A stretch of DNA of 64,000 nucleotides, from positions 79,891-143,890 of the forward strand of contig SVMJ01000003.1 in NCBI GenBank assembly GCA_015067485.1. Direction: 5' to 3'. Numbering within the stretch: the stretch's first letter is position 1; each line of letters begins with the position of its first letter. Under the pieces are notes generated by a model. That model saw only the letters and a program-made list of their open reading frames with translations, made no database searches and was not told where the DNA came from. The position numbers were made by a program, and so were the translations under genes. The DNA comes from Oscillospiraceae bacterium. GTDB lineage: Bacteria > Bacillota > Clostridia > Oscillospirales > JAAYXM01. This document shows positions 17,114-24,802 of this stretch, piece by piece.

Positions 17114-17257
17114 GTGAAACGATACGGTTGCGGTTTATGCTCAACAGTTACCTTTGCGTGCGGTGTTTTACTCGGTGCAATTTTCCCGTCAACCTTTCTC
17201 GTCTTCTTGCTCTGCATCCTGATTTTGTTTCTTGGTGCACATTCATTTTTCTGTTGA
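17114..17257 (+). CDS. Small membrane protein of unknown function
   Basis: 47 residues, GTG start at 17114 with AGGAAGG about 10 nt upstream. Cys-containing N-terminus (KRYGCGLCSTVTFACG), then a Leu/Ile/Phe-rich transmembrane helix (FPSTFLVFLLCILILFLGA). Small proteins with this layout occur in spore-forming clostridia. It lies 16 nt before spoVM, likely in one transcript, so a sporulation role is possible but only inferred. Confidence 0.55.
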   Translation: MKRYGCGLCSTVTFACGVLLGAIFPSTFLVFLLCILILFLGAHSFFC

Positions 17258-17273
17258 CAAGGAGGAGTCTGTG

Positions 17274-17363
17274 ATGAAAATTGTTGTAGTAAGTGCCCCG
17301 AAAATCCTGCACGGTGTCCTGCGCTCGATTTTTCAAATCCCAAAGACAACAAGCATCTCTTAA
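17274..17363 (+). CDS. spoVM: SpoVM-like peptide (29 residues)
   Basis: ATG 17274 follows AGGAGGAG closely. The product begins MKIVVVSAPKILHGVLRSIF; Bacillus SpoVM (26 residues) has the same plan: a short strand-like start, Pro at position 9 (essential in Bacillus), then an amphipathic helix with basic residues that recognises the convex forespore membrane and anchors SpoIVA. Here P9, K10 and R17 are in the expected places. The nearby sipL gene encodes the protein that joins SpoIVA in the same coat layer. Too short for automatic gene callers. A bidirectional terminator follows 8 nt after the stop. Confidence 0.78.
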   Translation: MKIVVVSAPKILHGVLRSIFQIPKTTSIS

Positions 17364-17370
17364 AATACAT

Positions 17371-17402
17371 AAAAAGACTGCGGTTTTCCCGCAGTCTTTT
17401 TC
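17371..17402. terminator. Bidirectional terminator between spoVM and rnj
   Basis: AAAAAGACTGCGG, 4-nt loop, CCGCAGTCTTTTT: a perfect 13-bp stem with A/T runs on both sides, serving the convergent spoVM and rnj. Confidence 0.9.
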
Positions 17403-17403
17403 G

Positions 17404-19062
17404 TTATACACCCAGAATGATGGGAAGGATCATCGGAGAACGTTTTGTTTTCTGATACAAGAAATCGGACATACTGCTCTTTAACAGATTCTTGACCGTC
17501 ATCCAGTCTACCTTGCGATAGTCCTGATATTTTTGCAAAATCGCAGTTGCGACTTCGGTCAATTCCTCCATCAGATCTTCCGCTTCACGCACATAAATAA
17601 ATCCGCGCGAAACAATATCCGGACCGGATGCAAGTCTGCCCGTGTCGGAATCGATGGATACCGCAACAATGATGAGCCCGTCTTCCGCAAGTTTCTTACG
17701 GTCACGGAGCACCACATTTCCGACATCGCCCACGCCGAGTCCATCGACCATCACCTTTCCGGACGGCACAGTTGCACCGAGTTTTGCCCCCTTTTCGGTA
17801 ATTTCAAAACTCTGCCCGACATCCGCAATGAATGCGTTTTTTGGCGCAACCCCCATCATTTTTGCGAGTTCCACATGTGCTCGCATATGGCGATACTCAC
17901 CGTGGATGGGAACGAAGTATTTGGGTTTGGTCAGCGCAAGCATCAGTTTCAGTTCTTCCTGGCAAGCGTGACCCGAAACGTGAACATCCGCAAGTTTTTC
18001 ATAAATCACGTCTGCCCCTTTACGGAACAGTTCGTTGATCACAACGCTGATGCCCTTTTCGTTACCCGGAATGGGGCTTGCCGAGATGATGACGCGGTCG
18101 CCTTTCTGGATCTCGATCTTCTTATGCCCGGAGAACGCGATGCGGTAGAGCGCACTCATCGTCTCTCCCTGGCTTCCCGTGGTAATGATACAAATCTTAT
18201 TTTTGGGGTACTTCCCGATTTCATTGACATCCACCAAAATATTATGAGGAACATCAAGGTACTGCAAATTTTGTGCAACGCCCATGATGTTTTCCATACT
18301 TCTGCCCGAAATCGCAACTTTTCTGCCGTATTTCGCGGCAGAATTGATAATTTGCTGCACACGATGGATATTGGAAGCAAACGTGGTTACAATGATACGC
18401 TGGTTACAGTCTTTGAACAGTGCATCAAAACTCTCGCCCACTTTCCGCTCGGACACGGTATATCCCGGTCGTTCCACGTTGGTGGATTCCGAGAACAGCG
18501 CGAGCACGCCTTTTTTGCCGAGTTCGCCCAAACGAACAATGTCCATCATTTCGCCCTCAATGGGGGTGGTATCCAACTTGAAATCCCCCGTGTGGATGAT
18601 GGTGCCAAGCGCGGTCGTAATCGCGATTGCAACCGCATCCGCAATCGAATGGTTCACTCGAATAAATTCAACTTTGAAATTTCCGATGTTGACCTTATCC
18701 CCCGCGGAAACCGTTTTGATTTTGGTGGTCGAAAGCAGATTGTGCTCTTCCAGTTTATTGGAAATAATGGCTGCAGTCAGTTTGGTGGTATAAATCGGGA
18801 CATTGATCTGCTTCAAGACATACGGAAGCGCGCCGATGTGGTCTTCATGTGCGTGGGTGATCAAAATTCCGCGGATGCGGTTTTTATTCTTCACCAGATA
18901 AGTAATATCAGGAATAACAAGGTCGATTCCAAGCATTTCATCATCCGGGAACGCAAGTCCGCAGTCAACGATCAACATTTCCCCCGCAAACTCGTACACA
19001 TAAAGGTTCTTACCGATTTCATTCAGTCCACCCAATGCGGTCATTTTCAGTTTTTGTGCCAT
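17404..19062 (-). CDS. rnj: Ribonuclease J
   Basis: 552 residues from ATG 19062. Metallo-beta-lactamase/beta-CASP ribonuclease with endonuclease and 5'-3' exonuclease activity, central to mRNA decay and rRNA maturation in Bacillota. The zinc motif ITHAHEDHIGALPY lies near residue 75; the beta-CASP region contains SGRSMENIMGVA, and SGHACQEELKLML and VPIHGEYRH hold later metal-ligand histidines. The C-terminal domain closes the protein. A GTG four codons upstream is possible, but its GGAG is only 2-3 nt away; for the ATG the spacing is 14, so the start is unsure. The leader is long and structured. Confidence 0.95.
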   Translation of the reverse strand: MAQKLKMTALGGLNEIGKNLYVYEFAGEMLIVDCGLAFPDDEMLGIDLVIPDITYLVKNKNRIRGILITHAHEDHIGALPYVLKQINVPIYTTKLTAAIISNKLEEHNLLSTTKIKTVSAGDKVNIGNFKVEFIRVNHSIADAVAIAITTALGTIIHTGDFKLDTTPIEGEMMDIVRLGELGKKGVLALFSESTNVERPGYTVSERKVGESFDALFKDCNQRIIVTTFASNIHRVQQIINSAAKYGRKVAISGRSMENIMGVAQNLQYLDVPHNILVDVNEIGKYPKNKICIITTGSQGETMSALYRIAFSGHKKIEIQKGDRVIISASPIPGNEKGISVVINELFRKGADVIYEKLADVHVSGHACQEELKLMLALTKPKYFVPIHGEYRHMRAHVELAKMMGVAPKNAFIADVGQSFEITEKGAKLGATVPSGKVMVDGLGVGDVGNVVLRDRKKLAEDGLIIVAVSIDSDTGRLASGPDIVSRGFIYVREAEDLMEELTEVATAILQKYQDYRKVDWMTVKNLLKSSMSDFLYQKTKRSPMILPIILGV

Positions 19063-19092
19063 AAATTCAATCACTACTCCAATACAATTTTG

Positions 19093-19198
19093 TTTTCAAA
19101 CGAAAGTACGAGAACGCCAAAACACAGTGGTCCGATCTTACGGGCTCCCAAAAGAGCATCATTCCACTGTTCCCCACTATATTACTTTGGTTTGAAAG
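19093..19198 (-). promoter_or_regulatory. Nested stem-loop in the rnj 5' leader, candidate regulatory RNA
   Basis: Outer arms 19093-19108 and 19183-19198 pair over 16 positions (14 Watson-Crick, one G-U possible, one mismatch). Inside, ACAGTGG (19124-19130) pairs perfectly with CCACTGT (19164-19170), and GCTC/GAGC (19144-19147, 19154-19157) closes a hexaloop. In the gap 19063-19423 this is the main structure, between the predicted promoter and the start codon. No known riboswitch is recognised; self-regulation by RNase J is a possibility. Confidence 0.5.
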
Positions 19199-19248
19199 TG
19201 TTTTGTTTCTATATGTAATCGGACGTATCCGATCAATCGACTGATTAC

Positions 19249-19277
19249 AGTATACCAAAATTTTCCGCTTTTGTACA
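19249..19277 (-). promoter_or_regulatory. Probable promoter of rnj
   Basis: Minus-strand TGTACA (19277-19272), 17-nt spacer, TATACT (19254-19249). The -35 box matches consensus at 4 of 6. The transcript would carry a ~180-nt leader. Confidence 0.6.
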
Positions 19278-19331
19278 CCCCTTATTTCCAAAGTATAACC
19301 GTGCCCTTTCCAAATTATACCTGAAAACGCA

Positions 19332-19360
19332 TTGCTTTTTCCCAAAATGTAGTATATGAT
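19332..19360 (+). promoter_or_regulatory. Promoter of tex
   Basis: TTGCTT (19332-19337), 17-nt spacer, TATGAT (19355-19360). It diverges from the rnj promoter. Confidence 0.65.
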
Positions 19361-19377
19361 GAAAACAAACGCATAGC

Positions 19378-19401
19378 AGGGATTGTCTTAACACAATCCC
19401 T
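19378..19401 (+). promoter_or_regulatory. Leader hairpin upstream of tex
   Basis: A perfect 9-bp stem (AGGGATTGT/ACAATCCCT, loop CTTAAC) sits 11 nt before the Shine-Dalgarno of tex, close to the expected transcription start. It could protect the 5' end of the mRNA. Confidence 0.5.
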
Positions 19402-19423
19402 ACTTCTGTTTTGGAGGTAGGAA

Positions 19424-21538
19424 ATGGAACAAATTATTCAAATCTTGTGCAAAGAATTAAATCTCCATGCAAAACACGTGGAGAATGTCATCAATCTGAT
19501 CGACGAAGGAAACACCATTCCGTTTATCGCGCGTTATCGAAAAGAACTCACCGGTTCCATGGATGACCAGGTGCTACGCGAATTGTCCGATCGTCTGAAC
19601 TATCTGCGCAATTTGGAAAAGCGCCGTGATGAGATCCGTACATCGATCACAGACCAAGGCGCAATGAACGACGAAATCGAAGCGATGCTGGTCTCCGCAG
19701 TTACGCTATCCGAACTGGAAGACGTATACCGTCCCTTCCGTCCGAAGCGCCGCACCCGTGCAACCATTGCGCGCGAGCACGGTTTAGAGCCGCTCTCCGA
19801 AGAGATTTTGAAGCAAACGTACAGCAAAGCGCAACTACTTACCCTTGCAGAAGAATATGTAAGCGAAAACGTAGCAGACGCAGAAATCGCACTCTCAGGC
19901 GCTTGCGACATCATTGCAGAACAACTTTCCGATGATGCAAACGCAAGAAAATCCCTGCGCGCTCTTGCAATGCGTGAGGCGGTTCTGATCTCCCAAGCGG
20001 CACATGATGAAGATTCGGTTTATCGGATGTATTATGAATTCTCCGAACCCATCCAAAAACTTGCAGGACACCGCGTTTTGGCACTCAACCGCGGTGAACG
20101 CGAAGAGTTCTTAAAAGTGAAGATCACATTCCCCGATCCGCGTGCCGTCGGGATTTTATACACGTCCATTGCAACACTCAAATGTGCGTGCTGTGATTTG
20201 ATCCGTGAAATTTGTGAAGATGCATGGTCTCGACTCATTGCACCGTCTTTGGAGCGTGAGCTTCGTTCTTCTTTGACTGAGCGCGCAAGCACACAGGCAA
20301 TCGGTTTATTCGCCGTAAATTTACAGCATCTTCTCATGCAACCGCCCATCAAGGGTCGTGTTGTCATGGGCGTTGACCCGGCTTATCGTACCGGATGCAA
20401 AATCGCGGTGGTCGATGCGACCGGGAAAGTATTGGATACCGCTGTCGTGTACCCCACACCACCGCAGTCCAAAACCGCCGAAGCAGAAGCGATTTTGATG
20501 AAACTTGTGAAGAAGCACAATGTTTCTCTCTTCTCCATCGGAAACGGTACCGCATCACGCGAAACAGAAGCATTCATCGCAGAACTCATCCGCAACTCCA
20601 ATCTTCCACTTGCATACGTCGTGGTAAACGAAGCGGGCGCTTCGGTATATTCTGCATCCAAACTTGCCGCAGAAGAATTCCCGCAATTTGATGTTTCACT
20701 CCGTTCTGCGGTATCCATCGCGCGCCGCCTGCAAGACCCGCTTGCAGAACTGGTAAAAATCGAACCCAAGGCAATCGGCGTCGGTCAATACCAGCACGAT
20801 ATGCCGCAAACGCAACTCGGTGAAGCGCTCAGCGGCGTGGTGGAATCTTGTGTCAACCGTGTCGGTGTTGACATCAACACCGCATCCCCGTCTTTGCTTT
20901 CGTATATCGCGGGGATTTCCGCAGCAGTTGCAAAAAACATTGTAACCTACCGCGAAGAAAATGGAATGTTCATATCAAGAGATCAGTTTAAGAAAGTTCC
21001 AAAATTGGGTCCAAAAGCCTTTGAACAGTGTGCAGGTTTCCTGCGCATTCCCGAAAGCAAAAATCCACTTGACCGTACAGGCGTGCATCCCGAATCCTAT
21101 AAAACCGCAACGCACCTGTTGAAACTTTGTGGCGATACTTCTCTTTCCGAGTATCTCGCAAAGCACAACGTGGAAGATCTTGCAAAAGAATGCGGTTGCG
21201 GTGTACCCACACTACTCGACATCGTCAAGGATCTGGAAAAACCGGGACGCGATCCGCGTGATGAACTCCCTGCACCCATTCTGCGTCAGGATGTGCTGGA
21301 AATCTCCGATTTGAAACCCGGTATGCAACTGCTCGGCACGGTACGCAATGTCATTGACTTCGGTGCTTTCGTCGATATCGGTGTACACCAGGACGGTTTG
21401 GTCCACATCTCGCAAATCAGCGACAAATTTATCCGTCACCCGTCCGAGATCCTAAAAGTCGGCGATCAAGTAACCGTGTGGGTTTTGGAAGTGGATGTAA
21501 CAAAAAAGCGCATCAGCCTTACGATGTGCAAGAAATAA
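19424..21538 (+). CDS. tex: Tex-family RNA-binding protein
   Basis: 704 residues, the usual Tex size. N-terminal helical Tex domain (about 1-310), a YqgF/RNase H-like domain opening with VMGVDPAYRTGCKIAVVD (about 315-440), helix-hairpin-helix region (VGVDINTASPSLLSYIAGIS, about 480-545) and a C-terminal S1 RNA-binding domain (LLGTVRNVIDFGAFVDIGV, about 630-700). Tex acts in transcription/RNA metabolism; precise role uncertain. The Shine-Dalgarno GGAGGTAGG precedes ATG 19424. Own promoter and leader hairpin. Confidence 0.94.
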   Translation: MEQIIQILCKELNLHAKHVENVINLIDEGNTIPFIARYRKELTGSMDDQVLRELSDRLNYLRNLEKRRDEIRTSITDQGAMNDEIEAMLVSAVTLSELEDVYRPFRPKRRTRATIAREHGLEPLSEEILKQTYSKAQLLTLAEEYVSENVADAEIALSGACDIIAEQLSDDANARKSLRALAMREAVLISQAAHDEDSVYRMYYEFSEPIQKLAGHRVLALNRGEREEFLKVKITFPDPRAVGILYTSIATLKCACCDLIREICEDAWSRLIAPSLERELRSSLTERASTQAIGLFAVNLQHLLMQPPIKGRVVMGVDPAYRTGCKIAVVDATGKVLDTAVVYPTPPQSKTAEAEAILMKLVKKHNVSLFSIGNGTASRETEAFIAELIRNSNLPLAYVVVNEAGASVYSASKLAAEEFPQFDVSLRSAVSIARRLQDPLAELVKIEPKAIGVGQYQHDMPQTQLGEALSGVVESCVNRVGVDINTASPSLLSYIAGISAAVAKNIVTYREENGMFISRDQFKKVPKLGPKAFEQCAGFLRIPESKNPLDRTGVHPESYKTATHLLKLCGDTSLSEYLAKHNVEDLAKECGCGVPTLLDIVKDLEKPGRDPRDELPAPILRQDVLEISDLKPGMQLLGTVRNVIDFGAFVDIGVHQDGLVHISQISDKFIRHPSEILKVGDQVTVWVLEVDVTKKRISLTMCKK

Positions 21539-21571
21539 CTCTACTTACTGAACTAATCTCTCTAATTTCAG

Positions 21572-21583
21572 AGAATCCGTCAA
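21572..21583 (+). promoter_or_regulatory. Conserved upstream element A, copy 1 (array gene 1)
   Basis: AGAATCCGTCAA. The same 12-mer, with one T/C change, occurs at 24611 and 26198, each time 123-137 nt before element B (start to start). Unknown function; the spacing suggests a regulator site or an upstream promoter part. Confidence 0.55.
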
Positions 21584-21708
21584 CTTTTTACTTTTTAATT
21601 TTTCTTTCATTTTGCAAATATTGTCGATTCAATAAATGAAAATAATTCATATTTTTAATTAAATCAAAACTTTTCATAGGTTTTCATTTTGAATTAAAAA
21701 ATCGATAA

Positions 21709-21743
21709 TTTGCAAAGATGAAACCCTGCTCTTGTGGTATTCT
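21709..21743 (+). promoter_or_regulatory. Conserved promoter element B + extended -10, array gene 1
   Basis: TTTGCAAAGAT (21709-21719) and TGG-TATTCT (-10 at 21738-21743). The same box followed by TATNNT at exactly the same distance (29 nt start to start) occurs before array genes 3 and 4. The 294-nt gap 21539-21832 is AT-rich and otherwise featureless. Confidence 0.65.
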
Positions 21744-21832
21744 TATTAATAGTATTTAGTATGTTGGATACATCTGTGCCCCAACATAGTGTCACAAACA
21801 GTAAAAATACATATCTATATGGAGGTTCTATC

Positions 21833-23182
21833 ATGGCTCAGTTGGCATTGCTCGGCGGCCCGAAGGCTGTCACCAAATCCGTTGTCGGTGAAAACGGCAT
21901 CATCAGTTTCAAACCGCACGTTTCTGCAAAGGCTCGTGCAAAGATCAACGAACTTCTCGATACCGACGGTATCTCCGAAGCTCCTATCGTAACCGAATTT
22001 GAAGCTCGTTTCAAAGCATACGTTGGCGCGAAGTACTCTTTGTGCCAGTGCAGCGGTACCGCTTCTATCCTTTCCGGTTTGTTTGCTTTGGGTGTTGGTC
22101 GCAACGATGAAGTTATCATTCCGTCTTTCACCTTCTTCGCAAGTTCTACCCCGGTTCTGACCTTGGGTGCTACCCCGGTCTTCGCAGACGTTGACCCGGA
22201 TACCCATTGCTTGGATGCAAAATCCATTGAAGAAAAGATCACCCCGAAGACCAAGGCAATCGTTGTCGTTCACGTTTGGGGTAACCCGGCTGACATGGAT
22301 GCTATCATGGCAGTTGCAAAGAAGCACAACGTTAAGGTTTTGGAAGACTGCTCTCACGCACACGGTGCTGAATACAAGGGCAAGAAGGTCGGTACCATCG
22401 GTGATGTCGGCTGCTTCTCTCTCCAGGCTTCCAAGCTTCTCTACGGCGGTGAATCCGGCATCATGGTCACCAACGACGAAGAAGTTTATCTCCGTGCAGC
22501 ATCCTTCGGCTCTTACGAACGTTTGTGGCCGAACTATCTGGCACTCCAGAATATCTCGATCGACAATAAGTACGAAAAGTACGTTGAAACTGCTCTCGGC
22601 ATGAAGCTCCGCGTTCAGCCGATGTGTATCGCAATCGCAAACGACGAACTCGATCGTTTGGATGAACGTAACGCAACCCGTGATGCAAACGGTGAATACC
22701 TTGACAAGCTCCTCAGCGACATCAAGTGCATCGCTCCGCTGAAGGTAAACGAAGGCGCAAAGCGTGTTTACGGTTACCACTATGTCCGTTACGACCATGA
22801 ACTCAACCATGAAATCCGCCGCGAAACTTTCCTCAAGGCTCTTGTTGCTGAAGGCGTTATCGTGGGTACTTGTGGTTACGGCAACCTGCATCGTGAGCCG
22901 TCCTTCACTCAGCTGAACGGCAACTGGCCGTACTGCTACCCGGATGGACCGGTCAACGAAGCTCCGTCTCTCCCGGTTTCCGAATACCTGCGTGAAGCAG
23001 CATTCATGGCTGCTCCGCGTTTCGAAGATCCGAACGGTAAGGAAGCAATCGAACAGTTTGCAGAAGCATATCACAAGGTTGTTGCTGCTACTGACGAACT
23101 GATCAAGTACGAAAAGGAACACGCAGACGAACTTGCTGCTATGAAGCCGAAGAGCGGCCGTAGTATCAACATCGTAAAATAA
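21833..23182 (+). CDS. DegT/DnrJ/EryC1/StrS aminotransferase, array gene 1
   Basis: 449 residues; the start ATG 21833 follows GGAGGTTCTATC. Fold-type I PLP enzyme of the sugar/aminocyclitol aminotransferase family. Key residues: D172 in the EDCSHAHGA segment contacts the pyridine nitrogen, and K201 in CFSLQASKLLYGGE forms the Schiff base, so it should be active. It is longer than the usual 370-400 residues: after HLDERN-type segments there is a C-terminal helix (TDELIKYEKEHADEL) and a basic tail ending KSGRSINIVK. Codons are AAG/CCG/GCT/CGT-rich, as in tuf. The substrate is unknown; closest general relatives are StrS/AHBA-synthase-like enzymes. First of five tandem copies. Confidence 0.9.
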   Translation: MAQLALLGGPKAVTKSVVGENGIISFKPHVSAKARAKINELLDTDGISEAPIVTEFEARFKAYVGAKYSLCQCSGTASILSGLFALGVGRNDEVIIPSFTFFASSTPVLTLGATPVFADVDPDTHCLDAKSIEEKITPKTKAIVVVHVWGNPADMDAIMAVAKKHNVKVLEDCSHAHGAEYKGKKVGTIGDVGCFSLQASKLLYGGESGIMVTNDEEVYLRAASFGSYERLWPNYLALQNISIDNKYEKYVETALGMKLRVQPMCIAIANDELDRLDERNATRDANGEYLDKLLSDIKCIAPLKVNEGAKRVYGYHYVRYDHELNHEIRRETFLKALVAEGVIVGTCGYGNLHREPSFTQLNGNWPYCYPDGPVNEAPSLPVSEYLREAAFMAAPRFEDPNGKEAIEQFAEAYHKVVAATDELIKYEKEHADELAAMKPKSGRSINIVK

Positions 23183-23188
23183 AACCAT

Positions 23189-23222
23189 AAAAAGTCTGCG
23201 CGCTTCCCGCGCAGACTTTTTC
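23189..23222 (+). terminator. Terminator between array genes 1 and 2
   Basis: AAAAAGTCTGCGCG, short loop, CGCGCAGACTTTTT: a 14-bp strong stem with T-run. It sits only 7 nt after gene 1's stop and 31 nt before gene 2's ATG, with no promoter recognisable after it. Confidence 0.9.
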
Positions 23223-23252
23223 TTTTGAAAATACTAGCAGGAGGAATCTATC

Positions 23253-24602
23253 ATGTCCAAATTGGCTTTGCTCGGCGGTAGCCAGGCTATCACAAAATCC
23301 ATCATCGGTGAAAACGGCATCCGTCCGTTTATCCCGAACGTAACCGATGCTGCAATGGAAACCATCAAGGAAATGCTGCAGTCCGGTCAGCTTTCCGTCA
23401 ACCCGATCGTCCAGGAATTTGAAGAAAACTTCAAAAAGTATCTCGGTTGTAAGTTTGCGCTCTGCCAGTGCAGCGGTACCATGTCCATCCAGGCAGGTCT
23501 GTTCGGCATGGGGATCGGTCGCGGCGACGAAGTCATCGTCCCATCCTTCACCTTCTTTGCAACTTCAACACCTGTTTTGACCTTGGGTGCTATCCCGGTT
23601 TTCGCGGATGTGGACGCAGAGACCCACACTCTTTCTCCAAAGTCCATTGAAGAAAAGATCACCCCGAACACGAAAGCAATTATTTTGGTACATACTTGGG
23701 GCAACCCGGCTGACATGGACGGCATCATGGCAATTGCAAAGAAATATAATCTGAAAGTTTTGGAAGACTGCTCTCATGCACACGGCGCTGAATACAAAGG
23801 CAAGAAGGTCGGTACTTTCGGCGATGCTGCAGCATTCAGCTTCCAGGGTGAAAAGCTGATGGCAGCAGGTGAAGGCGGTATTTTGGTCACCAATGACGAA
23901 AACGTCATCTTCCGAGCAGCAGCACTCGGCTCCTACGAACGTTTGAGAGGTCAGAGTTTCTTTGCCGGCACCGACACTCCTGATGCCACCAACCTGCACA
24001 GTGCATACAGCGGCACCGCACTCGGCATGAAGCTCCGCCCGTTCCCGGTCTCCATGGCAATCGTAAACGAAGAACTCAAGCGTTTGGATGAACGCAACGC
24101 GGTTCGTAACAAGAACGGCGAATATCTCGATCAGTTACTCGGCGACCTGCCCTGCTTCAAGCCGCTCAAGGTTTTGGAAGGTGCAAAGCGCGTATACGCA
24201 TATCACTATGTCAACTATGACGAAAATCTCAACCACGGCATCATGCTCCAGACCGTCATGAAAGCATTGGCGGCTGAAGGTGCTGCAGTCGGCGGATGCG
24301 GCTACGGCGCTCTTCACACCTCCCCTGCATTTACCCAGCTTGACGGTAACTGGCCGAAGTGCTATCCGAACGCTCCGATCCAGGAAGCACCGATTCTCCC
24401 GGTTACGGAACAGCTTCGCCTGACTTCCATCATGATTGCACCTCGTTTTGAAGATCCGAATCAGGAAGTTGTCGAACAGTATGCAGCAGCATATCACAAA
24501 GTTCTCTCTGCAACCGATGAATTGCTGCAATATCAGAAAGATCACTTGGCTGAACTCGAAGAGCTCAAACCGAAGACAGGTCGCAGCCGTAACATGATCT
24601 AA
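23253..24602 (+). CDS. DegT/DnrJ/EryC1/StrS aminotransferase, array gene 2
   Basis: 449 residues. ATG 23253 with GGAGGAATC ahead. Same architecture as its neighbours: N-terminal MSKLALLGGS, D172 in EDCSHAHGA and K201 in AFSFQGEKLMAAGEGG. The residues around the lysine (DAAAFSFQGE) differ most from the other copies, and the loop after GSYERL (RGQSFFAGTDTPDATNLHSAY) is longer, so substrate specificity may differ. The tail ends KTGRSRNMI and lacks the last basic residue. Expression must rely on read-through of the preceding terminator or an unseen promoter. Tuf-like codon use. Confidence 0.9.
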   Translation: MSKLALLGGSQAITKSIIGENGIRPFIPNVTDAAMETIKEMLQSGQLSVNPIVQEFEENFKKYLGCKFALCQCSGTMSIQAGLFGMGIGRGDEVIVPSFTFFATSTPVLTLGAIPVFADVDAETHTLSPKSIEEKITPNTKAIILVHTWGNPADMDGIMAIAKKYNLKVLEDCSHAHGAEYKGKKVGTFGDAAAFSFQGEKLMAAGEGGILVTNDENVIFRAAALGSYERLRGQSFFAGTDTPDATNLHSAYSGTALGMKLRPFPVSMAIVNEELKRLDERNAVRNKNGEYLDQLLGDLPCFKPLKVLEGAKRVYAYHYVNYDENLNHGIMLQTVMKALAAEGAAVGGCGYGALHTSPAFTQLDGNWPKCYPNAPIQEAPILPVTEQLRLTSIMIAPRFEDPNQEVVEQYAAAYHKVLSATDELLQYQKDHLAELEELKPKTGRSRNMI

Positions 24603-24610
24603 TCGACAAT

Positions 24611-24622
24611 AGAATTCGTCAA
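24611..24622 (+). promoter_or_regulatory. Conserved upstream element A, copy 2 (array gene 3)
   Basis: AGAATTCGTCAA, 123 nt before element B at 24734. It precedes the gene 2 terminator. Confidence 0.55.
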
Positions 24623-24638
24623 ATCACGCAATTGCATA

Positions 24639-24682
24639 ACGGACGGTTTTTGTTAAAAAATTAACCAAACCGTCCGTTTTTT
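24639..24682 (+). terminator. Terminator after array gene 2
   Basis: ACGGACGGTTT pairs with AAACCGTCCGT (11 bp); an inner GTTAA/TTAAC extends the stem; six T's follow. Confidence 0.9.
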
Positions 24683-24733
24683 GCATCATTCCCGCAAGAA
24701 ATATCAACGATTAACTCGAAAAAGATTATAGAA

Positions 24734-24768
24734 TTTGCACAGATTTACCAGAAAAAGTGTGATATTAT
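24734..24768 (+). promoter_or_regulatory. Conserved promoter element B + extended -10, array gene 3
   Basis: TTTGCACAGAT (24734-24744) and TGA-TATTAT (-10 at 24763-24768), in the same spacing as before genes 1 and 4; the flanking TAGAATTTGCACAGATTT matches gene 4's at 17 of 18 bases. Confidence 0.7.
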
Positions 24769-24802
24769 TATTCTATAAGTTCTAATTAGGGAGGATTTAA
24801 TC

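Noticed and set aside
19161..19181. GTGGGGA-type tandem motif in the rnj leader (minus strand), similar to MraZ boxes
   Set aside because: Only one and a half repeats, no mraZ-rsmH locus here, and the bases are better explained as part of the nested hairpin.
17533..19218. 561-codon frame on the plus strand opposite rnj
   Set aside because: Shadow of rnj; it crosses the structured leader and has no start signal or homology.
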